NCBI GenBank assembly: GCA_046759385.1
Contig: JBHICC010000001.1
Location: 107,509 to 171,508 of the forward strand
Direction: 5' to 3'
Source of the DNA: JBHICC01 sp046759385
GTDB lineage: Bacteria > Pseudomonadota > Gammaproteobacteria > Acidiferrobacterales > SPGG2
Length of the DNA stretch: 64,000 nucleotides
Position numbers and translations under genes: made by a program. The notes beneath the pieces were generated by a model. The model did no database searches and had not been told where the DNA came from. It worked only from the letters and a program-made list of their open reading frames with translations. Within the stretch, counting starts at the first letter, position 1. Every line of letters starts with the position of its first letter. Shown piece after piece: positions 17,415-26,431 of the stretch.

Positions 17415-18410
17415 TTATCGTTGATAGCGCAGGCGCAGCTCCTCTGGGCTTGGCATGAGGTAGACCTGGTTAGCGAGCTCAGGGTAAGGGAGGCAACGGC
17501 TGTGGCGATTGAGTAAGGTGATGGGGACGATTAGGGGGATTCGCCTGAGGCGATACTCGTCTATGGCATCGCGTAGCTCGATCCGATCATCGACCGCGAC
17601 GTGCTTATTAAGGTAACCCATCACATGGCCAAGCACACGGGCATGCCGGTTCCGCGTCGCGCGCTGGCGGAAAATTTCCATCAGGCTGCAGACATAGCTG
17701 CGCGTCAGCCTGTTTAGGGGCGAGTCGGTGTTTCCGAGCGCATGCGCTAGGTTCCGGTAGCGGCTGTCGGCGTGCACCATGAACGTTAACCTGTGTCCGG
17801 CATGGAATCGGCGCAAGCGCTCGCGAGTGACGCCGCGGCGGAGTAACTCTTGCCATCGGTAGTAGCAGAAGACTTGCTCGATAAAATGATCGCGCAACGC
17901 CGAGCGCTCGAGGTGCTCCTCGTCCACTATCGGTAGTAGCGAGTGCTTCGCCATAAACTCACGGGCGAAGATGCCGACACCTATGCTTCTCGGTCGACCG
18001 TTACGGGTATGCACTTTCACCCCGCGCGGCCCGCAACTCGGTGAGTTGCACTTGAAGACGTAACCGCTAATGTCCTTGAGCTCTCGGGCGATTCGCCTCG
18101 CGTAGGCGGCGAGGGCGTCTGTGACATCAAGACTGTCGTCATCGATGCCACGCACGCGCGTATCGGCAGCCAAGCTTAGGAGTCGTATCGGTGGGCGCGG
18201 GGTACCGAGGCCGATTGCGACTTCAGGGCATACCGGTACCAGGTCGAATGCCTGTCCGAGCACGTCAACAACGAACCGATCGCGCTTATGGTTACCATCA
18301 TAACGGACACGATTGCCCACTAGGCAACTGCTCACGCCAACGCGGATCTTCGGGTGAGCCTGCCTCGTGAGTGGGGTTGGCGGAATGCGCACTGACATCA
18401 CATGGCTCAC
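17415..18410 (-). CDS. TudS (DUF523) domain fused to DUF1722, YbgA-like
   Basis: 331 residues in two domains. Residues ~22-165 are DUF523, whose members include thiouracil desulfidase TudS. TudS uses a [4Fe-4S] cluster held by three cysteines. Candidate ligands here are Cys29 (VGVSSCLVG), Cys61 (PVCPEV) and Cys121 or Cys126 (FKCNSPSCGPRG). Residues ~195-320 are the DUF1722/YbgA domain (FHAGHRLTFMVHAD, LMEIFRQRATRNRHARVLGHVMGYL), whose function is unknown. The fusion is common in Proteobacteria. Several start codons are possible (GTG 18410, ATG 18398). It is followed after about 100 bases by the adaptor gene on the same strand, so it may lead that operon, though no functional tie is evident. 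Confidence 0.85.
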   Translation of the reverse strand: MSHVMSVRIPPTPLTRQAHPKIRVGVSSCLVGNRVRYDGNHKRDRFVVDVLGQAFDLVPVCPEVAIGLGTPRPPIRLLSLAADTRVRGIDDDSLDVTDALAAYARRIARELKDISGYVFKCNSPSCGPRGVKVHTRNGRPRSIGVGIFAREFMAKHSLLPIVDEEHLERSALRDHFIEQVFCYYRWQELLRRGVTRERLRRFHAGHRLTFMVHADSRYRNLAHALGNTDSPLNRLTRSYVCSLMEIFRQRATRNRHARVLGHVMGYLNKHVAVDDRIELRDAIDEYRLRRIPLIVPITLLNRHSRCLPYPELANQVYLMPSPEELRLRYQR

Positions 18411-18994
18411 GCGGCGGATTGGATCGCCGCGAGCAGTGTATCCTCACCGCGTGCCGCGGTGAACGCCATTGTTTGGACATCGCTGCGGAATTTGGTTGTG
18501 CGTTCAAGGGGTTCGCGGCGAATCCAACTTTGTGCTTCCAGGGCGCTGTTTTTCTTAGGATTTCCCGACATTCGGCGTGCGTGTTTTCGTGTCACCGCGA
18601 CCGGCGCTAGTGCATGACGCTGTTTTATTTGATACTTTTAGCATGCCATTGACAGGGCGGGTGCACTCATTACCCTATGTCGAACTTTGCCTTACGGGTG
18701 AAGGTGGAGGCGTGGACCGGCCGCGCTAGTGCAGTGGGCAGGGAGTGCGGCCTGGATCCTCCAAGCAACTAGTTTCTCAGGGCTTACGTTCAGGAAGAAC
18801 GGGCGGTCATTGGATTGACCACCCGAGGGTGAGCTTTTGTGCTTTTTTCTCCCGCGGGCGCTATGACGAACAACGGGGGCTGGAGGGGGGTGCGCGCCTG
18901 CGGCAGGGCAGGCGCGCGCCGATTCGCAGTCAAAGCCGACCGGACTCGTCCGCGCCACGCGCCGGTCAGAAGTAATAACTAAGGCGTACGCTTG
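18411..18994. other. Gene-free spacer with a GC-rich hairpin
   Basis: A 584-base region between the divergent TudS-like and GGDEF-EAL genes. Short open frames here lack recognisable protein features. A perfect 10-bp hairpin (GCGCGCCTGC at 18892-18901, loop of six, GCAGGCGCGC at 18908-18917) would lie in the leader of the GGDEF-EAL message. A TTGACA at 18649-18654 may be a promoter element, but no good -10 follows at standard spacing. I looked for a c-di-GMP riboswitch and did not find its conserved core. Confidence 0.5.
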
Positions 18995-20854
18995 ATGTCC
19001 AATTTGGACACCCGTATAGAGGGCAGGGAGTCGCCGGTCAATGTGTTGGAAGAGCGCGACGCGCTCAACCGCGCGTTGCTTGCTGCGTCCGCTAGCCTGG
19101 CAGAGGGTCAGGATCCCGAGGCGATTCTGCGTTGCGCATGCGACGTACTTGCCACCGCCTCCCCGCGCATACGACTCGCCTGGATGTATCTTGGGGATCC
19201 CAATGATATTACCGCGCGCCCGACCTATGCTGCCGGTCCGGCTCGCGCGTGCGCCGATGAGGTTTGGTGGGGCGGGGGCCCACGCACGCGGGCGTGGCCG
19301 GGTCATCGCTCACTAAACAGCGCACGCCCAATGGTTGCCAATATTCGTTCCGATGCCACGCTCGGGCCTGGGAGGGAACGAGCCCTCGAGAACCGGCTCG
19401 AGACGTGCGTGTACTTACCGTTTGGCCCTACCGGAGCAAAGGAACGCGGTGTACTCGTGGCCTATGCCGACCAGCCCGATTACTTTCAGCGCGTGGGGCT
19501 AGAATCCTTTCTCGCGTTTGCGCGGTTGGCGCGTGTGGCGCTGGAACAGGCAGCCAAGCGCAAGCAATTGCAAGATCTCGCCACCATCGATGGGCTTACT
19601 GGGTTGCTCAATCGCGGGGCGCTACAAAAAATCCTCGAGCGTGAACACGCGCAATCGCAACGCCATGGACGCCCCTACAGCCTACTTTTGCTTGACGTGG
19701 ATCGCTTCAAGACCATCAACGACACCTATGGTCATGCGGCTGGCGACAAGGTATTGGCGGTCGTTGCCGGACTGGCGCAGCGTAGCCTGCGCGAAGGTGA
19801 TTGGGTAGGGCGCTGGGGCGGTGATGAGTTTCTTTGCCTGCTGCCCGATGCCGACGATGAAAAAGGAGCGGTGATCGCTGAACGCTTGCGTCGACAGGTG
19901 GCCGAACGGCCTGCAGACGTGGATGGGCGCCGCGTTCCGGTGACCCTCAGTATTGGCCTTGCGCACTTTCCTTATGCAGGCGACCGGCTCGACAAGATTC
20001 TAACCAGCGCCGATGCCGCGCTCTATGGTGCCAAACGTCGCGGACGTAACCGAGTCGTGAGTAGCAGTCGCGAGGCCCGCGGCGTGTTTTCGATCGCTGG
20101 ACAACTTGAGTCCGCGCTGCAATCCGGCAATCTGCAGCCCAGCTACCAACCGATTGTGGAGCTTCAGACCGGAAGCGTCGTCGGTGAAGAAGCGTTGGCG
20201 CGGATCATCGGGCAAGATGGCCGTATGTTGGAAGCAAGTGCTTTCATCCAAGCGGCCACGCAACTGCGTATGGTCAAGCGTATCGATAGCGAGATCATGC
20301 GCGCGGCGGTGTCACGCTGGTCGAACCATTCACCTTCAGGACAGGGGCTCGCCTGTTTTGTGAATGTTTCATCGGACCTGTTGCGACATCCCGAGCTCGT
20401 CAGCGATGTCCTGCAGATCGTCGCGGATCGTGCGTCTGATAGCGAAGACGCGCGGCCGTTTGTTGTCGAACTCACCGAGTGGGAGTTTCTGCACAACGCC
20501 CGCGAGGTCCGACAAATTCTGGCCCCCTTTCTTGACTACGGTATTCGCTTGGCGATCGACGATTTTGGTAGCGGCTACTCCTCTTTCCAGTATCTCACTG
20601 ATCTGCCTGTATCCTATCTCAAAATCGATGGCGAGCTCATACGGCGGGTAGGCAAGGAGACGCGCGTGCGCGCGATCATAAAAGGGATTCGGGACATTGC
20701 CGTGGATCTCAATCTCACCACGCTCGCGGAATGGGTCGAGGATGAGAGTACAGCCCACTTACTGCAAGACCTTGGCGTCAACTGGGGCCAGGGCTATCAC
20801 TTTGGGCAGCCCAAGCTGCACCTTGGCCAGGGCAACGTCCTGAGCATCCGCTGA
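18995..20854 (+). CDS. GAF-GGDEF-EAL cyclic-di-GMP turnover protein
   Basis: About 619 residues without membrane segments, so cytoplasmic. Residues ~20-190 look like a GAF sensor. Residues ~200-360 form a GGDEF domain with an intact GRWGGDEF active site and an RxxD inhibitory site (REGD) five residues before it. Residues ~375-620 form an EAL domain with the EAL motif in GEEALARI, FVNVSSDLL, ELTEWEF, IDDFGSGYSS, LKIDGELI and the glutamate of LAEWVEDES. The usual AEGVET glycine is Trp here. Catalytic carboxylates look intact, so both synthase and phosphodiesterase activity are possible. The ATG at 18995 is preferred over a TTG three bases earlier, with AAGG ten bases upstream. sixA follows after one base. 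Confidence 0.92.
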   Translation: MSNLDTRIEGRESPVNVLEERDALNRALLAASASLAEGQDPEAILRCACDVLATASPRIRLAWMYLGDPNDITARPTYAAGPARACADEVWWGGGPRTRAWPGHRSLNSARPMVANIRSDATLGPGRERALENRLETCVYLPFGPTGAKERGVLVAYADQPDYFQRVGLESFLAFARLARVALEQAAKRKQLQDLATIDGLTGLLNRGALQKILEREHAQSQRHGRPYSLLLLDVDRFKTINDTYGHAAGDKVLAVVAGLAQRSLREGDWVGRWGGDEFLCLLPDADDEKGAVIAERLRRQVAERPADVDGRRVPVTLSIGLAHFPYAGDRLDKILTSADAALYGAKRRGRNRVVSSSREARGVFSIAGQLESALQSGNLQPSYQPIVELQTGSVVGEEALARIIGQDGRMLEASAFIQAATQLRMVKRIDSEIMRAAVSRWSNHSPSGQGLACFVNVSSDLLRHPELVSDVLQIVADRASDSEDARPFVVELTEWEFLHNAREVRQILAPFLDYGIRLAIDDFGSGYSSFQYLTDLPVSYLKIDGELIRRVGKETRVRAIIKGIRDIAVDLNLTTLAEWVEDESTAHLLQDLGVNWGQGYHFGQPKLHLGQGNVLSIR

Positions 20855-20855
20855 A

Positions 20856-21329
20856 ATGAAGCTTTTCCTCGTCCAGCACGGGGACGCGCTTCCTAAGGAC
20901 CTCGACCCTGAGCGTTCATTGAGTGAGAAAGGGAGGACGAACGCGCAGCAGCTGGCCATTTTCCTACACCCTCGGCATCTTCAGATTGCGCACGTGTGGC
21001 ACAGCGGGAAAACGCGCGCACGTGAAACGGCTGAGATCATAGCCACTAAGCTTGTGCCCACAGTCGCTGTCGATGCCACTACCGGAATCGACCCGATGGA
21101 CGACCCGGAACCGTTTGCGCAAAAGCTACAGCGCTCGGCTGAAAACATTATGGTCGTGGGCCATCTACCCTTCCTCGCAAGGCTAGCCTCAAGACTTGTT
21201 GCGGATGATCCAGAAGCGGACGTGGTGAGTTTTATTCCGGGGAGTATCGCCTGTATTGAGCACGTAGACGATAAGTGGGCTGTCGCGTGGATGTTACGCC
21301 CGGAACTGATACCGGGAAGTGCAACTTGA
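20856..21329 (+). CDS. sixA: Phosphohistidine phosphatase SixA-like (histidine phosphatase family)
   Basis: A 157-residue protein of the histidine phosphatase superfamily in the SixA clade. It has the catalytic histidine in LVQHGDAL, a LSEKGRTNAQQLA segment, the WHSGKTRARETAEII region and the second histidine in MVVGHLPFLARLASRL. The canonical RHG reads QHG. I recall the same change in other SixA homologues, so it need not inactivate the enzyme. In E. coli SixA removes phosphate from histidine phosphocarriers (ArcB, PtsN pathway). It starts one base after the c-di-GMP gene, suggesting translational coupling. Confidence 0.85.
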   Translation: MKLFLVQHGDALPKDLDPERSLSEKGRTNAQQLAIFLHPRHLQIAHVWHSGKTRARETAEIIATKLVPTVAVDATTGIDPMDDPEPFAQKLQRSAENIMVVGHLPFLARLASRLVADDPEADVVSFIPGSIACIEHVDDKWAVAWMLRPELIPGSAT

Positions 21330-21430
21330 AGCGCGCGGGCTCGATGTTAGCCTACGCACGCGTCTATCTACTATCGTCAGCAAAACTCTAAACACCGCCC
21401 GCTGACGTAGGTGTGAGCTAACGAACGACC

Positions 21431-22519
21431 TTACTCATCGAGTATGGTTGGTTTGATCAAGCTCGCCATAGCAATGCACCCCAAGCCGAACGGCAGGTAG
21501 CCGGCGTAGCCGAGCAACGGCATGTGAAAGATCTCCAAGCGATGCACCAACGGGATCGAGTACTCCCAGCGCGGAACGCTCTTGTAGTTCCAAAGCTCCC
21601 AAAAGAAGCCACAAATCAGCGCAGCGAGTGCTGCTTGCCAGATCAAACGCCAGTCGCCGCGGGCGGGCGCATCTATTAGTGTCTTTTCACCGAGTAACAG
21701 TTGCAGTGAGACAATGATTAGGACTGGTGCTAGCCAAAGTAACGGATACAATAGATCGGGCCACACGCCGATTCCACCCAGCCCGATAGCGGCGAAGAGC
21801 AACATAAAGGCCGCTGTCAATCTGGGTTCCAGCAGCGGCAGGTGCCAGCCCGTCGCCAAGCCAGCGCTTAATCGGGGATACGTTGCCAACCACTCCCGTG
21901 TAGCCAGCACAGCGGGCAACACGGTGGAGAATGGTAGCGTTGCTTGCCAGAAATATTCCCAGGCACTGAGCTCGCCGGCGCCAATGTAATACCAATTCTG
22001 GACGAACCGATTCAGATATTCGAAGAACCACCAAAACGCCGCACTCAAGGGAAACAAGGCAACAAAAAAACCGGTGTTATCACGCAAGGTGCAATGCCCG
22101 GCACGTTTCAACGTCAATCCACTGATGGCCAGAATATAGCCGAGCCACAACGGCGTGAACGTAAAGGCCTGAAACGGCTCGAACCATATGAACCGATTCC
22201 AAGCAAGGCACCAGGTTGCAAGGACCACAACAATACCTGCCCAGCCCCACCAGGGAAATGCGCAAACTGACCGCTGCGAATGAGGCACTGTATGCCTCGA
22301 TCGCCTCACGAAGTAAACGAACGGCGCGACGGCGATGACAATCAACATGCTGATGCACCCGAAAGCAAGCCACGAAAATGGCGCGTGCTGGACGTACCGG
22401 GTTATCGGCGGAAATTCTAGGTATGAATCGAGTGGCTTGCCGGCTAAGGTAACGCCGGCGAGTGGTAGGCCGATCAGCATCAAGGTGAACGGCAAGTAAA
22501 GGAGAAAGAGCTTTTTCAA
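21431..22519 (-). CDS. Polytopic membrane protein of unknown function
   Basis: I do not recognise this family. The 362 residues hold about nine to ten hydrophobic helices with tryptophan- and tyrosine-rich loops, for example CGFFWELWNYKSVPRWEYSIP near residues 310-330 and AFWWFFEYLNRFVQNWYYIG near 160-180. It ends in a short charged tail. No catalytic motif stands out. The start appears to be TTG with an AAGG ribosome-binding site eight bases upstream, and the next ATG would cut into the first helix. It lies 28 bases downstream of the fructosamine-kinase-like gene on the same strand and may be co-transcribed. The tail is convergent with sixA across about 100 bases. Confidence 0.7.
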   Translation of the reverse strand: MKKLFLLYLPFTLMLIGLPLAGVTLAGKPLDSYLEFPPITRYVQHAPFSWLAFGCISMLIVIAVAPFVYFVRRSRHTVPHSQRSVCAFPWWGWAGIVVVLATWCLAWNRFIWFEPFQAFTFTPLWLGYILAISGLTLKRAGHCTLRDNTGFFVALFPLSAAFWWFFEYLNRFVQNWYYIGAGELSAWEYFWQATLPFSTVLPAVLATREWLATYPRLSAGLATGWHLPLLEPRLTAAFMLLFAAIGLGGIGVWPDLLYPLLWLAPVLIIVSLQLLLGEKTLIDAPARGDWRLIWQAALAALICGFFWELWNYKSVPRWEYSIPLVHRLEIFHMPLLGYAGYLPFGLGCIAMASLIKPTILDE

Positions 22520-22547
22520 ATCGTTGACCTTAGCCGTCTATGACAGG

Positions 22548-23435
22548 CTAAGCGCGCGCTTCGCCTAGAAGCTTTTGGATCATCCGCTCGGCCTGTGACT
22601 CATAGCCGCCGCCAAACAGATTGAAGTGGTTTAGGATGTGGTACAGGTTGTAAAGCACTTTGCGTACTTCATAACCGGCCTCGAGGGGATATGTCTCCCG
22701 GTAGCTATCGTAGAAGCGCGCAGGGAAGCCTCCGAACAACTCTGTCATTGCAAGGTCCGCTTCGCGATCACCATAGTAAACCGCCGGATCGAACACCACA
22801 GGGGTACCGCTCACGTCAACGGTGTAGTTACCGGACCAGAGATCTCCATGTAGTAGAGATGGCGCGGGCGTATAGCTATGAAAGAAGACATCGATGTTAT
22901 CGATCAGTTGCTCACCCTTTTGCCGCAAGCTCACACGGCACCCTCTGCGTTCGGCGAGCTCTAACTGAAACCTAAGTCTGCACGTGCGCCAGAAGTCGAC
23001 CCAACTGCGGCAGGGCGTATTCACCTGCGGCGTCGAACCGATCGTGTTGTCTCTGAACCAGCCGTATTGCTTCCCTGTGTAACGATGCATTTTTGCAAGT
23101 TGCCGCCCTAATTGCTCGATGCTTTCTGTCGTGGCCGTGCCTTGCTCGATATATTGCAGCACCAAATAAGCGCAGTTGCCCTCGTCTCCAAAACATATCG
23201 GCGTCGGCACACGCATCGCCGCGGCGCGCGCGATCTCCTCCAACCCAGCGAACTCTGCAGCGAACATCTCTAGCGCCGACGCTTTGTTTAACTTCACGAA
23301 CACCCGCCCACTATCGCTTTCAAGTACAGCTGCTGCGTTTATGCAACCGCCGCCGACGTCTCGCTGATCGCGTAGCGCGAACGGCTGACCCGTTACGTCA
23401 GCGATGTGGTCCGCGATCTTTGACCAGCCAGTCAC
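22548..23435 (-). CDS. Fructosamine kinase / ketosamine-3-kinase family protein
   Basis: About 295 residues from a GTG at 23435. Family features are GGGCINAA, FVKLN, the catalytic-loop SLLHGDLWSGNY, the metal-binding VFDPAVYYGDREADLAM and the C-terminal NLYHILNHFNLFGGGY. Homologues phosphorylate ketosamines on glycated proteins and so help undo glycation. The whole kinase core is present. The open frame extends upstream to 23786, but that part is not like the family, and I take the start just before TGWSKIADHI. An in-frame GTG at 23465 is an alternative. Neither has a convincing ribosome-binding site. Confidence 0.88.
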   Translation of the reverse strand: MTGWSKIADHIADVTGQPFALRDQRDVGGGCINAAAVLESDSGRVFVKLNKASALEMFAAEFAGLEEIARAAAMRVPTPICFGDEGNCAYLVLQYIEQGTATTESIEQLGRQLAKMHRYTGKQYGWFRDNTIGSTPQVNTPCRSWVDFWRTCRLRFQLELAERRGCRVSLRQKGEQLIDNIDVFFHSYTPAPSLLHGDLWSGNYTVDVSGTPVVFDPAVYYGDREADLAMTELFGGFPARFYDSYRETYPLEAGYEVRKVLYNLYHILNHFNLFGGGYESQAERMIQKLLGEARA

Positions 23436-23768
23436 CGTCCTAGGAAATCCGAGTGTTATAGGCACCGCAGGTGACGGCGCCACGCCGAAGCAAGCTCCAT
23501 AACCGCATGTCGGTCGAATGTTACCGAAAGTCGGAAAGCGTCTGCAGTGGCCCGACAGGCAGTGTTGGCGCGGGCTTTGCATAACCAACAGGCTGAGGGT
23601 GCCGTCTCTCCTTGATTTCGATTCCCTGACGGGGTCTGGGACGCCCGTACACGCCACCGGCCCTGGGCACCCGATTAACGTACCCGGCGATTCATTTGAA
23701 GGCCCGACGGACCGGGCCCCTACGTTGACGGGACTGGTGACGCGGGGTCCCCACCGATTGGAACGCAT
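23436..23768. other. Spacer between fructosamine kinase and sensor GGDEF-EAL genes
   Basis: About 330 bases separating divergent genes. Both strands have open frames here, as expected of GC-rich sequence. The minus-strand one is the upstream continuation of the kinase frame, and its translation (Pro/Gly/Arg-rich) resembles no known domain. I see no clear promoter, repeat or RNA structure. Confidence 0.4.
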
Positions 23769-26105
23769 TTGGCCCGCGTCGAACACTGTTTCGTTTTCAT
23801 AAAGAGCTTGCGAAAAAAAGCGTTAAATAATTGGCGACTTTCGCTGCGCGCCACTTTTGTCGTAACAATCGTTGCGATGGGATTGCTCACCCTGATTCTG
23901 GCCATGTTCAGCAGTTCCGCCTACCGAAATCTAACAATCGAGCAACAACGACAGGCGGTGGTACACGCGATCGAACGAGAGGCGCACGTCGTGTTGACGC
24001 ACGCGGTGGAGCAAGCACAGCGTCTGCTGACTGATATACGGCATGATTCCAGGTTTCACGATCACTTGGTGGCTAAAGACTCAGCCGCCTTGCAAAGGCA
24101 GCTCAATCAAACAAGCCGAGCTATGCCAGTAGAGTTGGCCGCGTTTGATCTGGACTGGCAACTCATCGCTGCGTCGCCCGGCAAGGTGTTGGCCAAGAGT
24201 GCCGACGCAAACGCGTGCAACGCGGCGTCAGAGCCCGTAACCGGCTTGTGCACGGCAAACGGGCGACCCTACTACACAGTTACCGCCATTGTGGGGAAAG
24301 CGCCGGTCCTTGGTTACGTGCGGGCGTTTGTCGATCCCATCGTATGGCTACAACGCGTGGCAGATCGATCAGGAATGCCTGTGCGCGTGACACTTCACGG
24401 GAAGACGCTTTATCAATCATTGCAGTGGCCAGCATTGGGCAACGCGTCTCGCCACCTGATCGCCGAGTACAAGCTCGCGTTACCAAATACGCCGCTGTTA
24501 ATCAAGATTGCCGGGGCCAAGGATCTCAGCAGTTTCCACGAGCAACTTCGTAACACAACCTACCTAGTTACCCTAGTCGCCGTTTTCGTAAGCGTTGCTG
24601 CCATTATCCTCGCGCTGATGATGTTAGAAGGCACTGCACTCGAACCACTACGCGTGTTGACGGAACAGTTAAGAAAACTGCGCCAGGACAAGCGCGAGCT
24701 AGGTCAAAGGGTGGAGGTCGGTGGCAATGTTGAGGTAAACGAACTAGCAGCGGGTTTCAATGAGATGACAACTCAGCTGAAAGAGCTCTATGAAAGCCTG
24801 GAGCATATGGCCTTTACTGACCCGTTGACGCGTCTGCCAAATCGCTCGCTCTTCAACGATCGTCTAGAGCAGGCCGTTCTAGGCGCACGACGGGATGCTA
24901 AACCATTTGCCCTGTTTTTCATGGATCTCGATCATTTCAAAGATGTGAATGATACGTTGGGACATCACATTGGTGATCTGATACTCCAGCAAGTAGGCGA
25001 GCGACTGCGGGCCAAGCTTCGCAAGAGCGATACCGTTGCGCGCATGGGTGGAGACGAGTTCGCTATCTTGTTGCCGACCGTTGGCGCCGACCATGCGGAG
25101 ATGGCCGCGCGCATGTTGCTTAAGGCGTTGCGTGTACCCTTCGTAGTTGAGGGCCAAAGTTTCGAAATCGGCGCCAGTATTGGCATAGCGCTGTACCCGG
25201 ACCATGGCATTGATGTCAACTTACTTAGGCAGCGCGCCGACGTAGCGATGTATGCGGCGAAGAACTCAAGCAGCGGCGTCGCGTTCTACGAACCAGAGTT
25301 CGATGAAGATGTGCCGAACCGGCTTGCGCTCATGGGAGAGTTGCGCCAGGCGGTCGATTCAGAAGAGTTTGTGGTGTACTACCAACCCAAGGTGGAGTTG
25401 ACGACTACGGAGATAACGGGTGTCGAAGCGCTCGTTCGATGGCGGCACCCGCGCGAGAATATCGTTTTACCTGACGCTTTTATTCCCCTGATGGAGCAAA
25501 GCGGCCTAATCCGCAGCCTTACCCCCTGGGTAGTCAATACGGCGTTGCAAGACTGCCACGACTGGCGCAAGGACGGCTTCGCGCTTTCGGTGTCGGTAAA
25601 TCTGTCTGCACGGGATCTGCAAGACCCATACCTGTTGGACAGCTTGCAAGACCTAGTGGCAGCGTGTCAGGTAACACCCGAGTGGTTCGAGCTAGAGATC
25701 ACCGAGAGCGCGGTGATGGCGGATCCCGCGCGCGCGATGGAAATCTTAAGCGAGATCGCGGCCATGGGTATCGGTTTGTCGATAGACGATTTTGGCACGG
25801 GGTATTCTTCTCTAGGTTACCTGAAGAGGTTACCGGTCGGCGTGATTAAGATTGATCGGTCTTTCGTCATCGGCATGACTCAGGAAGAAAACGACGCCAC
25901 TATCGTTCGCTCTAGTATTGATTTGGCGCATAACATGGGCCTGAAAGTGGTGGCTGAGGGTGTCGAGACCGCGCACGCACTGTCGCTCCTTAGAAACCTT
26001 GGCTGTGACGCCGCCCAGGGCATGTTCATCGGCCGGCCGATGCCTATCGCAGACCTGAGGCGCTGGCTGATCGATTCCTCGTGGAAATCCGTTCTGAGAA
26101 ACTAG
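23769..26105 (+). CDS. Membrane-bound HAMP-GGDEF-EAL cyclic-di-GMP protein
   Basis: About 765-778 residues. A first transmembrane helix (FVVTIVAMGLLTLILAMF) is followed by a ~230-residue periplasmic sensor, a second helix (TYLVTLVAVFVSVAAIILALMML), a HAMP linker, GGDEF (RMGGDEFAILLP, with RxxD as RKSD five residues before) and EAL (EALVRWRHP, SVNLSARDL, ELEITESAVM, IDDFGTGYSSLGYLKRLP, KIDRSFV, VAEGVET). Both enzymatic domains carry all consensus catalytic residues. The start is uncertain: no ATG exists before the first helix, and TTG at 23769 or 23808 are the candidates. It senses an unknown periplasmic signal. Confidence 0.9.
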   Translation: MARVEHCFVFIKSLRKKALNNWRLSLRATFVVTIVAMGLLTLILAMFSSSAYRNLTIEQQRQAVVHAIEREAHVVLTHAVEQAQRLLTDIRHDSRFHDHLVAKDSAALQRQLNQTSRAMPVELAAFDLDWQLIAASPGKVLAKSADANACNAASEPVTGLCTANGRPYYTVTAIVGKAPVLGYVRAFVDPIVWLQRVADRSGMPVRVTLHGKTLYQSLQWPALGNASRHLIAEYKLALPNTPLLIKIAGAKDLSSFHEQLRNTTYLVTLVAVFVSVAAIILALMMLEGTALEPLRVLTEQLRKLRQDKRELGQRVEVGGNVEVNELAAGFNEMTTQLKELYESLEHMAFTDPLTRLPNRSLFNDRLEQAVLGARRDAKPFALFFMDLDHFKDVNDTLGHHIGDLILQQVGERLRAKLRKSDTVARMGGDEFAILLPTVGADHAEMAARMLLKALRVPFVVEGQSFEIGASIGIALYPDHGIDVNLLRQRADVAMYAAKNSSSGVAFYEPEFDEDVPNRLALMGELRQAVDSEEFVVYYQPKVELTTTEITGVEALVRWRHPRENIVLPDAFIPLMEQSGLIRSLTPWVVNTALQDCHDWRKDGFALSVSVNLSARDLQDPYLLDSLQDLVAACQVTPEWFELEITESAVMADPARAMEILSEIAAMGIGLSIDDFGTGYSSLGYLKRLPVGVIKIDRSFVIGMTQEENDATIVRSSIDLAHNMGLKVVAEGVETAHALSLLRNLGCDAAQGMFIGRPMPIADLRRWLIDSSWKSVLRN

Positions 26106-26123
26106 GTGAGACGTAAGGCGTGA

Positions 26124-26155
26124 AGGGCGAGGCGAAAAGCGCCACCCTGCCCTTT
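26124..26155. terminator. Putative stem-loop after the GGDEF-EAL gene
   Basis: AAGGGC (26124-26129) pairs with GCCCTT (26150-26155), with an inner GGCG/CGCC pair around an AAAAG loop. No strong T-run follows, so this is at best a weak terminator. Confidence 0.3.
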
Positions 26156-26431
26156 GCTTGGCCTTGGAGGCTCGTTCGCCCTGTGTGCTTTTGGCATTGT
26201 ACTGTCCAACAGTCCGCACCGCTTGTCGGCCGAAACCCTGAATTCGTCGGGTACATATACACAAGCCGACGGCACCATGATAGCGGCGCGGGTGTGGCGC
26301 AGTCGGGCAACGGCGGTATTGACCGCCAGCATCTAACGCATTGAATTGATTGAACATGCTTTGAACGATCAAATCTTCATCAATCCAACACCACGATCTG
26401 AAATACTGGATTGCTGAACCCGCGCAGGAAG

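Noticed and set aside
18640..18990. Possible c-di-GMP riboswitch ahead of the GAF-GGDEF-EAL gene
   Set aside because: The conserved GEMM core and tetraloop-receptor elements are absent; only a GC hairpin is present.
21356..21416. Imperfect inverted repeat between sixA and the membrane protein gene
   Set aside because: A short CGTCAGC/GCTGACG pair with a long loop and no T-run; too weak to call a terminator.
23436..23786. N-terminal extension of the fructosamine-kinase frame
   Set aside because: Family proteins begin near TGWSKIADHI; the upstream part is low-complexity and unlike any domain.
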